Assembly (NCBI GenBank): GCA_948875265.1
Contig: CAQRYF010000073.1
Span: 1 to 5,924 of the forward strand
From: an uncultured Clostridia bacterium
Lineage (GTDB): Bacteria > Bacillota > Clostridia > TANB77 > CAG-508
Reading direction: 5' to 3'
Length of the DNA: 5,924 nucleotides
Positions within the stretch are counted from its first letter, which is position 1, and each line of letters opens with the position of its first letter. The notes beneath the pieces are model-generated. The model saw only the letters and a program-made list of their open reading frames with translations, ran no database searches and was not told the DNA's origin. Position numbers and translations under genes: made by a program. Shown piece after piece: positions 1-4,164 of the stretch.

Positions 1-121
1 CCAATTCACGATTTTTTTGAGAGCTAATTTGGGACTACTTTTTCAGCAGCCTCATGTCAAGTTATCTTTTTTTATTGCATAGAAGAAAAAAATGTATAAC
101 TCTTATTAATTATAGACTAAC
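1..121. other. Left-edge non-coding stretch, no gene seen
   Basis: I find no ORF with a credible start or ribosome site on either strand here. The stretch is AT-rich with several T-runs. The segment around 38-56 (TACTTTTTCAGCAGCCTCA) is less AT-rich and looks like the outer end of some insertion sequences as I remember them, but no paired terminal repeat or transposase is present in the window. It may be host or neighbouring-element DNA outside the phage module. I assign no function. Confidence 0.4.
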
Positions 122-158
122 AACATTGCACAAAATCAAAGAACTATGCGCAATGTTT
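122..158. repeat. Inverted repeat AACATTGCAC / GCGCAATGTT
   Basis: Positions 122-131 (AACATTGCAC) and 149-158 (GCGCAATGTT) are complementary at 9 of 10 positions, separated by 17 nt. The right arm overlaps the dif-like motif at 150-164. Without a T-run after it, it is not a good terminator. It could be a protein-binding palindrome (a regulator or accessory recombination site) or a hairpin on the single-stranded form. The assignment is inference from symmetry alone. Confidence 0.45.
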
Positions 159-164
159 ACATAA
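150..164 (+). other. dif-like (XerD-arm) motif, left copy
   Basis: GCAATGTTTACATAA contains GTTTACATAA, the reverse complement of TTATGTAAAC, which is the XerD-binding half of the Bacillus subtilis dif site. The same 15-mer occurs once more, in the same orientation and with one mismatch, at 5710-5724. The copies are 5560 bp apart, the size expected of an inovirus genome, and they flank the phage module. Many filamentous phages integrate at dif using host XerC/XerD. The XerC-side arm here matches dif poorly, so this is a candidate attachment site only. A shared operator is the alternative. Confidence 0.35.
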
Positions 165-181
165 ATATTACATTTTAAAAG

Positions 182-237
182 TAGATTTATTTAAATGTTA
201 AAATATTAGCATTTAAATAAGTCTATTTTTTTATTTT
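182..237 (+). terminator. 16-bp hairpin plus T-run ahead of the ssDNA-binding gene
   Basis: Arms 182-197 and 210-225 pair over 16 bp with a single G-T wobble, around a 12-nt loop. A run of seven T and then TTTT at 226-237 follows directly. This has the form of an intrinsic terminator, and it would stop transcription entering from the left, for instance from host DNA or around a circular genome. It lies immediately before the SD of the first phage gene, so that gene's own promoter must be inside or downstream of the hairpin. The long palindrome could also be a repressor operator. Confidence 0.6.
196..204 (+). promoter_or_regulatory. Possible extended -10 promoter in the hairpin loop
   Basis: TGT followed by TAAAAT (5 of 6 to TATAAT) makes an extended -10 element. 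No good -35 is seen 17 bp upstream. Transcription would start near 211, inside the right arm of the hairpin, so the transcript would lack the left arm and escape the terminator. It would drive the structural operon from the ssDNA-binding protein onward. Low confidence, because AT-rich DNA often gives such matches by chance. Confidence 0.3.
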
Positions 238-253
238 GAAAGGAGAATTTTAT

Positions 254-520
254 ATGATTATTGCAAAGGAAACATTTAATTTTATTGACAAAAGGGAAGG
301 TATTACAAAAGACGGAGAAAAGTATTTGTCAATTAATGTGTTATCTAAAGATAACAGAAAATTTAATTTTATAACAAAAGATATTGATTTAATTAATAAA
401 ATATCGCCTTTAAATTTACAAAGATTTGCACCTATAAAAATTATTGTAGAATTTGAACGTGTATACAATAGAGAAAAGAGGACATCTTATTGGTCTTGTG
501 AATTTAAAGGAGTTGAATAA
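254..520 (+). CDS. ssDNA-binding protein (pV-like), 88 aa
   Basis: Likely functional equivalent of filamentous-phage gene V protein, which coats newly made viral single strands in the cytoplasm, switches replication from double- to single-strand output, and presents the DNA to the assembly machine. The assignment rests on size (88 aa against 87 in Ff phages), a small beta-rich, basic sequence with aromatic residues (F8, F10, Y24, F38, Y71, Y79, W80) and position directly upstream of small coat-type genes. I see no invariant motif, so homology is inferred. The ATG at 254 is chosen because AAAGGAG at 239-245 sits 8 nt before it. The in-frame TTG at 236 has no ribosome site and overlaps that SD. 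First gene of the operon, 5 nt before the next start. Confidence 0.65.
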   Translation: MIIAKETFNFIDKREGITKDGEKYLSINVLSKDNRKFNFITKDIDLINKISPLNLQRFAPIKIIVEFERVYNREKRTSYWSCEFKGVE

Positions 521-525
521 TAGTA

Positions 526-666
526 ATGAGTGAATTAGAGTTATTATCAGAAATATTAATACAACTTAGAACTATAAATGTTTTTTTACAACTATTTATT
601 TATGGTTTTATCTTATTACTTATAATCTATTTTGGTTATTGGTTTTTTAGTAGATTTTTTTATTAG
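526..666 (+). CDS. 46-aa single-span membrane protein (pVII/pIX-position)
   Basis: Encodes a very small protein with a polar N-terminus (MSELELLSEILIQLRTI) and one hydrophobic span at about residues 18-41 (rich in F, L, I, Y), ending in SRFFY. Its place between the pV-like gene and the major coat gene is where Ff phages carry genes VII and IX, the two tiny proteins at the end of the virion that emerges first. The function is inferred from position and size. The SD AAAGGAG (506-512) lies inside the end of the previous gene and 13 nt from the ATG, which is long, so translation may be weak or coupled to the upstream gene. I found no better start. Confidence 0.6.
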   Translation: MSELELLSEILIQLRTINVFLQLFIYGFILLLIIYFGYWFFSRFFY

Positions 667-729
667 ATTTTTCCAATCCCCTTTTATTTTAATCTACTAA
701 AAATTAATAATATATAATATTTTAGTTGT
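667..729 (+). promoter_or_regulatory. Intergenic stretch with weak -10 before the coat gene
   Basis: TATAAT at 713-718 is a perfect -10 hexamer in a region where an extra coat-gene promoter would make sense, because coat protein is needed in thousands of copies. I cannot find a convincing -35 at 16-18 bp and there is no TGn extension, so promoter activity is uncertain. Confidence 0.25.
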
Positions 730-753
730 CTATAAAAATTGTTATTTTTATAG
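730..753 (+). repeat. Perfect 10-bp hairpin before the coat gene
   Basis: CTATAAAAAT (730-739) and ATTTTTATAG (744-753) are exact reverse complements around a TGTT loop. The hairpin ends at the first base of the coat gene's SD region (GGGAAAGGAG, 753-762). It is unlikely to be a terminator, because G-rich sequence and not a T-run follows it. Plausible roles are a 5' stabiliser or processing mark for the abundant coat mRNA, or a binding site for translational control. These roles are inferred from the structure. Confidence 0.5.
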
Positions 754-768
754 GGAAAGGAGCTAAAT

Positions 769-939
769 ATGGAAGGAGGAGCAGTTGTGAGTGGTTTAAC
801 TTTAACTAGTGCTATGTTTGATGGATTACTATCAGCTATTACATCTAATTTAGGTGTTTTAATTCCTGTTGGATTAACTATTATGGGTATAATGGTTGCT
901 GTTTCTTTAATTCCTAGAATTGTTTATAAATTCTTATAG
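769..939 (+). CDS. Major coat protein (pVIII-like), 56 aa
   Basis: A short protein with the layout of a filamentous-phage major coat subunit: an amphipathic N-terminal part with an acidic residue (D18), one hydrophobic span at about 28-48 containing LIPVGL and small residues, and a basic tail (R50, K54) to contact DNA. There is no cleavable signal peptide, as in Pf3 coat, so it would insert directly in the membrane before assembly into the filament. Two starts are well supported: ATG 769 with AAAGGAG (756-762) 6 nt upstream, and GTG 787 with GGAAGGAGGA (771-780) 6 nt upstream, giving 50 aa. I annotate the longer form. A hairpin precedes the gene and a terminator follows it, as expected for the most expressed gene. 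Confidence 0.8.
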   Translation: MEGGAVVSGLTLTSAMFDGLLSAITSNLGVLIPVGLTIMGIMVAVSLIPRIVYKFL

Positions 940-949
940 GAATTATTAT

Positions 950-990
950 GCCCCAGTCGGACATTTTAATGTCCGTTGGGGCTTTAACTT
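950..990 (+). terminator. Terminator after the coat gene
   Basis: A stem of GCCCCA/TGGGGC (950-955 with 977-982) and GGACAT/ATGTCC (959-964 with 969-974), joined through a short wobble region with a bulged C and capped by a TTTA loop, is followed by TTTAACTTT. It is by far the most GC-rich hairpin near the structural genes. It would end most coat transcripts and let only part of transcription pass to the pIII, pVI and Zot genes, as the central terminator after gene VIII does in Ff phages. The short interrupted T-run fits partial read-through. Confidence 0.75.
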
Positions 991-1020
991 TAGAATGAAA
1001 TGAAAGGAGATAAAAATATT

Positions 1021-1710
1021 ATGAAAGAAAAAATAAATTTATTTTTTACACATAAATTTCTACCAATAATAAGTATATTTATGCTTTGTTTATTCTTATT
1101 ATGTACAAGTTGTTTTTCTAATAATGAAAATACTTTTGTTTTTCATGATGATTTTTTGGGTTGTGATATTAATTTTAAACTTCCATATGATTTTGGTAAT
1201 GAATATAAATATTATTTATTAACATGCACAAATACTACCTTTGATGACGGTATAAAACAAACTCGCTATGATATTTATTATTCTAAAGAACCATTTGTTT
1301 GTACTATATCATCTCGTACTTGTTATATATGTCCTGAAGGAAACACATATTGCAAATCGTTTGATGCTATTAATTCTAATAAATTAAAAACAACTTTAGA
1401 TTTCTCTAGTACTAGTGTCTCTAAAAATACTCTTTCTGTTTCTAATGGTCGTTATATTGCTACTACTAATTTTCCTAATGGTATGTGTTTATCGAATTGT
1501 AATATTATAGATAAAGACACAGGTGAAGTGGTTTTTCAGGTAGCTCCAGTGACAGTGGAGCAGGTGACAATACCAGCAATACAACAGGTGGGGGAAATAC
1601 CACAGGCAATGAAGGAGATTCTCAAGATCCTGATACCAGTTGGCTTGGTAATCTTTGGAACTGGTTTACTAAGCTTCTTGATTCGATACTTAAGCTCACG
1701 ACTAATGTAG
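1021..1710 (+). CDS. Secreted Cys-rich adsorption-type protein with coat-like anchor, 229 aa
   Basis: Frame-0 product of the pIII region. Residues 1-31 are a signal sequence (basic start, then a hydrophobic stretch ending LLCTSC; C28 at -3 makes a lipobox non-standard). Residues 32-171 form an extracellular domain with eight cysteines (48, 69, 94, 101, 104, 111, 156, 160), suggesting disulfides and a receptor-binding role like the N domains of pIII. Residues about 194-229 form a membrane anchor (LIPVGL core, then R222 and R227) resembling the major coat span. Start ATG 1021 fits AAAGGAG at 1003-1009, although 11 nt away; the in-frame ATG 1000 has no ribosome site. It ends in tandem TAG TAG. 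The last 174 nt are also open in frame 3 and unusually GC-rich for this genome. A -1 shift after F172 would give a different, longer C-terminus. The family assignment is inference. Confidence 0.7.
   Translation: MKEKINLFFTHKFLPIISIFMLCLFLLCTSCFSNNENTFVFHDDFLGCDINFKLPYDFGNEYKYYLLTCTNTTFDDGIKQTRYDIYYSKEPFVCTISSRTCYICPEGNTYCKSFDAINSNKLKTTLDFSSTSVSKNTLSVSNGRYIATTNFPNGMCLSNCNIIDKDTGEVVFQVAPVTVEQVTIPAIQQVGEIPQAMKEILKILIPVGLVIFGTGLLSFLIRYLSSRLM
1521..1561 (+). promoter_or_regulatory. Candidate programmed -1 ribosomal frameshift signal
   Basis: Three parts are in the right order. AGGTGA (1521-1526) matches the anti-SD and can pause the ribosome. The slip site G-GTT-TTT (1530-1536) lets tRNA-Phe re-pair perfectly one base back on the five-T run. 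A stem-loop GCTCCA/TGGAGC (1543-1548 with 1556-1561, 7-nt loop) starts 6 nt after the slip site. Frame 3 is closed by TGA at 1524-1526 and opens at 1527, just where slippage is possible. GTT to GGT in the P site is an imperfect re-pairing, so a classic tandem slip would be weak, while a slip on TTT alone is clean. A one-base T insertion in the run is the alternative explanation. Confidence 0.6.
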
Positions 1711-2087
1711 TAGAATTATTTAATACAGTTATTACCAATTTAGGTGATATAGTTGATGCTCTTGGAGATTTTTCTGTTTATAGCATTAATGCTTTAGGTG
1801 ATATTGTTTCTGCTGTTGGTAATGCCTCTAGTGAAATAATAGAAAGTTTAGGTAAAAGTTTAGGTAAGATTATTGTAGCCTTAGGAGATTTAAGTGTTAA
1901 TGTATTAAATGCTATTGGAGAGGTGGTTATTTCTTTGGGTAATGCTGTAGCTGAAATAATTACCGCAATAGGAAATGGTATTTCAGATATAATATCTTCT
2001 ATAGCTAGTGCAGTTTCTAGCATTATTGAGGCTGTTGGAGAAGCTATATCAAATGTTATAAAAGTACTTGGAGAATTACCACGGTAA
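1527..2087 (+). CDS. Start-less frame 3 extension: pIII-type linker and repeat domain
   Basis: Open for 186 codons, with no ATG in its length and no GTG or TTG in the first 130 codons, so it is best read as the -1 continuation of the gene starting at 1021. It encodes a linker rich in G, S, T, N and D (to about codon 40, with GGG and NTTGNEGD), recalling the glycine-rich linkers of pIII. WLGNLWNWF and an amphipathic helical region follow, with LG/IG/VG steps alternating 7 and 11 residues between 1740 and 2067. The shifted product stopping at TAA 2085 would be 355 aa (172 + 183) with no membrane anchor. The next segment in frame 1 looks like its natural continuation. The same frame-3 reading covers the 3' end of the 1021-1710 gene, so 1537-1710 is doubly coding. 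Confidence 0.65.
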   Translation, partial: SGFSGSSSDSGAGDNTSNTTGGGNTTGNEGDSQDPDTSWLGNLWNWFTKLLDSILKLTTNVVELFNTVITNLGDIVDALGDFSVYSINALGDIVSAVGNASSEIIESLGKSLGKIIVALGDLSVNVLNAIGEVVISLGNAVAEIITAIGNGISDIISSIASAVSSIIEAVGEAISNVIKVLGELPR

Positions 2088-2523
2088 AATTGTTAATTTA
2101 TTTGAAGTTTTATTTAAAAAATTATTTGTGCCAGAAGATAATTATTTTACTGGTAAAGTTGATACTTTAAAAAGTGATTTAAATGAAAAAATACCATATC
2201 AAGAATATCAAAATGAATTAAATAAAGTCGATGAAACAGCTCAAAATGCTAGTAATTCTTCTACTGGAATTTCAACAAGTATTGATTTAAATAATTATAA
2301 GTTTTCTGACAAACTTACAATTAATATGAAGAGATTTATTGATTTTTCTATATTTAGTAAATATCGTGATACTTGGTTTGTATGGGTTCGTGTTATTGTT
2401 TATATTTTACTTGTATTGTATTGGATAAATGAAATTAGTAAATTCTTTAGAGGCTTTAGCATTTCTAGTTATTCAACTTCTAATGTTAATCAAAATACTC
2501 AGACTGGGGGGAATGATAAATGA
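2062..2523 (+). CDS. pIII-region C-terminal domain with membrane anchor (no own start)
   Basis: Frame 1 reopens after TAA 2059-2061. The only early start is TTG 2068, which has no ribosome site, so I read this as the C-terminal part of the polypeptide entered by a +1 shift from frame 3, giving about 500 aa from ATG 1021. Counted from 2068, it has LFEVLFKKLFVPEDNYF (11-27), a polar helical middle with a Ser/Thr-rich patch, one membrane span (about 103-122, WFVWVRVIVYILLVLYWI) and a Ser/Asn/Thr tail. The LFVP-type segment after amphipathic repeats is a pattern I remember from Firmicutes phage structural proteins next to Zot genes (recall, not a search). The stop overlaps the next start (ATGA). 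Independent translation, an indel or a sequencing error cannot be excluded. Confidence 0.55.
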   Translation, partial: KYLENYHGKIVNLFEVLFKKLFVPEDNYFTGKVDTLKSDLNEKIPYQEYQNELNKVDETAQNASNSSTGISTSIDLNNYKFSDKLTINMKRFIDFSIFSKYRDTWFVWVRVIVYILLVLYWINEISKFFRGFSISSYSTSNVNQNTQTGGNDK

Positions 2524-2777
2524 TTTTAATGTTAATTACTGCACCTTTGTTTTTATTAGTTAGTGGAATTATTTCTATAATTCCTGATGGTGCTTTTACT
2601 ATCTCGAGTAGTATTACTGGTATGATTAATATGTTTTCTATTGCATTTCAATTTTTTCCTGTTGATGTATGGATAGCATTTTTTGGCAGCATTACTTTTT
2701 GGATTACTGTACATTTGGTTTATGGCTTGATTAATTTTATTTTGAGACTTATTCCTATCTTAGGAATGGGACAATAG
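2520..2777 (+). CDS. pVI-like minor virion membrane protein, 85 aa
   Basis: Small, very hydrophobic protein with segments at about 1-22, 33-46 and 49-80, a short polar turn (IPDGAFTISSS), FFPVDV before the last long segment, and a C-terminal RLIPILGMGQ. Size and hydrophobicity, and its position between the pIII region and Zot, match gene VI of Ff phages, whose product sits with pIII at the end of the virion that leaves the cell last. The start ATG 2520 overlaps the previous stop by an ATGA junction, with a GGGGGG ribosome site at 2506-2511, so translation is coupled and the two products are probably made in fixed proportion. No sequence motif proves the assignment. Confidence 0.65.
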   Translation: MILMLITAPLFLLVSGIISIIPDGAFTISSSITGMINMFSIAFQFFPVDVWIAFFGSITFWITVHLVYGLINFILRLIPILGMGQ

Positions 2778-2785
2778 GAGGTATT

Positions 2786-3658
2786 ATGAAAAAAGATATA
2801 ACTTTAAATAAATATTATAGGAAACTACGAAAGAATGTATTTCAAGATATACCTTTAGAAGAATTCACAGAAATATTTAATAAATTTAAAAAACTAAAAT
2901 TTGATTATAAACTTTTGCAAATATGTAAGAAAATAGAAAAAATAAAAATACCTCGTATAGAAATACCAATACTTAGATTTTTTTCTATGTTATTAGATTT
3001 ATTTAGGTGGCTTATATATGATTTATTATGGACTATTATAAATGGAAAAGTATTTAAACCTTATGGCTTAACTTGTTTTGTTGGTCGTCAAGGTGGGGGA
3101 AAGACTATATCAATGGTTGAGTATCTAGATAGAATGAAAGAATTTTATCCTAATGCAATTGTAGTAACAAACTTTAATTATATAAAACAAGATATGCCAT
3201 TTACAAGTTGGAGACAATTCACAGAAATTAGAAATGGCTTAGACGGTGTTATTTTTGCAATTGATGAATTACAAAATGAATATAACTCTAATAATTGGAA
3301 AGATTTCCCCGAAGATTTGTTGTCAGTTGTTACAATGCAAAGAAAACAAAGAATAAAAATAGTTGCTACGTCACAAGTATTTACAAGAGTTGTAAAACAA
3401 CTCCGTGAACAATGTTATGAAGTAGTAGAATGTAAAACATTCTTTGGTCGTTGGACAAAACAAAAATGTTATGACGCAGATGATTATAATTATATTATAG
3501 AAAAAGGAACACCAGAAAGACGTTTTAAAACACGAAAGAAGTGGAAATATAGTTTTATACAGTCAAACTTCATACGTAACTTATTTGATAGTTACTCTGT
3601 AGTAGAAAGTATAAAACAAAAAGAATATATCGAAAGAGATAAAAGGGGGAATGTATAA
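2786..3658 (+). CDS. zot: Zonular occludens toxin-like (pI-type) assembly ATPase, 290 aa
   Basis: P-loop NTPase of the Zot/pI family, which powers filamentous-phage extrusion at the inner membrane. Walker A is GRQGGGKT at 100-107. Walker B is GVIFAIDELQ at 154-163 with D160 and E161. ATSQ at 194-197 is in the place of the polar strand after Walker B. Basic residues dominate the C-terminal third. In contrast to Ff pI, which carries its ATPase first and a membrane span near its C-terminus, this protein has about 90 residues before Walker A with a hydrophobic stretch at 62-86 (ILRFF...LLWTII), and no C-terminal span. AGGAGG at 2776-2781 supports the ATG at 2786. It overlaps the next start in a TAATG junction. 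Confidence 0.9.
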   Translation: MKKDITLNKYYRKLRKNVFQDIPLEEFTEIFNKFKKLKFDYKLLQICKKIEKIKIPRIEIPILRFFSMLLDLFRWLIYDLLWTIINGKVFKPYGLTCFVGRQGGGKTISMVEYLDRMKEFYPNAIVVTNFNYIKQDMPFTSWRQFTEIRNGLDGVIFAIDELQNEYNSNNWKDFPEDLLSVVTMQRKQRIKIVATSQVFTRVVKQLREQCYEVVECKTFFGRWTKQKCYDADDYNYIIEKGTPERRFKTRKKWKYSFIQSNFIRNLFDSYSVVESIKQKEYIERDKRGNV

Positions 3659-3759
3659 TGTTTTTATTAGGACTATTTACACTATTTTGCTACATTTGGA
3701 CTTTGCTTTCAGTTATAACTTTAGTAGTATATAAAATTAAAAATCATTCTATTAAATAA
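3658..3759 (+). CDS. 33-aa membrane peptide after zot
   Basis: A single hydrophobic span (about residues 2-25, MFLLGLFTLFCYIWTLLSV then ITLVVY) followed by a basic tail KIKNHSIK. The start overlaps the zot stop (TAATG), and AAGGGGGA at 3643-3650 is 7 nt upstream, a strong arrangement for real coupled translation. It is the last gene of the structural and assembly operon. Function unknown. It could supply a membrane partner to the ATPase, in the way pXI partners pI in Ff phages, or be a minor virion protein. Confidence 0.6.
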   Translation: MFLLGLFTLFCYIWTLLSVITLVVYKIKNHSIK

Positions 3760-3768
3760 AATACATAC

Positions 3769-3879
3769 AACGTCTTGCTTTGATATGCGGGGGCAGAGAT
3801 TAAGCGGAAAAGCTCTTTATACATTCTCCCGCTATCTCTGGAGGGGGATAGCCCCCCTATCAATAAGCCAAACGGCGTT
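3769..3879 (+). other. Structured GC-rich intergenic region: candidate origin or packaging signal
   Basis: A long-range stem closes the region: AACGTC, TTG and CTT (3769-3780) pair with AAG, CAA and GGCGTT (3865-3879), with small bulges and one G-U pair. Inside, GGGGGC (3789-3794) can pair with GCCCCC (3851-3856), AGAGAT (3795-3800) with ATCTCT (3834-3839) and AGCGG (3803-3807) with CCGCT (3829-3833). A competing hairpin AGGGGG/CCCCCT (3842-3847 with 3853-3858) is also possible. There is no ORF and no T-run. It is much more GC-rich than the genes on either side. Filamentous phages keep replication origins and packaging signals in such hairpin-rich intergenic DNA, here between the assembly genes and the replication genes. 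Confidence 0.55.
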
Positions 3880-3897
3880 TGAGTGAAAGGAGTTAAT

Positions 3898-4095
3898 ATG
3901 GATTTATTAGAAGATGAAAAACCAAATTATATTGATGATTATATAATTTGTCTTTCAAAAAGTGAGTACCTATCTATAAAAAATACTTTAATTGCTATGT
4001 CTAAAATGTTTTTATCTATGCCAACACATAGAAAAAGCAATAAAGAAAAAGCTAATTTATTAAAAGAAATTATAAAAAATAAATTTATTGATTAA
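3898..4095 (+). CDS. 65-aa hypothetical protein upstream of the replication initiator
   Basis: I do not recognise this protein. It has an acidic N-terminus (MDLLEDEKPNYIDDY), a central SKSEYLSIKNTLIAMSKMF segment predicted to be helical, and a basic C-terminus (HRKSNKEKANLLKEIIKNKF). There is no signal sequence, so it is probably cytoplasmic. ATG 3898 is chosen because AAAGGAG (3886-3892) lies 5 nt before it; an in-frame GTG at 3883 would place the SD inside the gene. It lies between the structured intergenic region and the replication initiator and is probably co-transcribed with the latter, so a role in replication control is possible but unproven. Confidence 0.65.
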   Translation: MDLLEDEKPNYIDDYIICLSKSEYLSIKNTLIAMSKMFLSMPTHRKSNKEKANLLKEIIKNKFID

Positions 4096-4096
4096 T

Positions 4097-4120
4097 GGAG
4101 GGTTCTTAGTAACACCCTCC
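4097..4120 (+). other. GGAGGGT/ACCCTCC hairpin, possible nick site or leader
   Basis: A perfect 7-bp GC-rich stem (4097-4103 with 4114-4120) exposes a 10-nt loop TCTTAGTAAC. It starts right after the preceding stop and lies 45 nt before the replication initiator ATG. Rolling-circle origins often present the nick sequence in such a loop beside the initiator gene, and TTCTTAGTAA has a loose likeness to known nick sites such as that of Ff (CTTTAATA). No T-run follows, so a terminator is less likely. A translational or transcriptional control element for rep is the other option. Confidence 0.4.
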
Positions 4121-4125
4121 GAACG

Positions 4126-4147
4126 TCTCATATATGAGAATTTTTAC
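4126..4147 (+). repeat. Perfect 14-bp palindrome followed by T-run
   Basis: TCTCATATATGAGA (4126-4139) is its own reverse complement and is followed by ATTTTTAC. It could act as a weak terminator or attenuator before the replication initiator, or as an operator for a dimeric regulator that controls it. It sits between the GC-rich hairpin and the SD of the initiator gene. Confidence 0.4.
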
Positions 4148-4164
4148 CAAAGGAGTATGAAAAA

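Noticed and set aside
38..56. Possible insertion-sequence end
   Set aside because: It only resembles remembered IS ends. No partner repeat, target duplication or transposase is seen in the window.
250..468. 72-codon minus-strand ORF
   Set aside because: It lies antisense inside the ssDNA-binding gene, has no ribosome site, and is explained by AT-rich codon use on the + strand.
1000..1020. Upstream ATG at 1000 as start of the Cys-rich protein
   Set aside because: There is no SD before it, and it would put KGDKNI ahead of the signal sequence. The AAAGGAG at 1003-1009 serves ATG 1021.
1778..2023. 81-codon minus-strand ORF
   Set aside because: It is antisense to the repetitive frame 3 domain. 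The repeat pattern makes the shadow frame open, and there is no SD or promoter.
3843..3857. G5/C5 hairpin as a terminator after the zot operon
   Set aside because: No T-run follows on either strand, and the blocks pair better within the larger fold. It is treated as part of the structured region.
3760..3885. CRISPR, tRNA or rRNA in the GC-rich intergenic region
   Set aside because: There are no repeated spacer units, cloverleaf arms or rRNA-like segments. The complementarity is nested, not tandem.
3883..3897. GTG 3883 as start of the 65-aa protein
   Set aside because: The codons after it are the SD itself (AAAGGAG), which serves ATG 3898.
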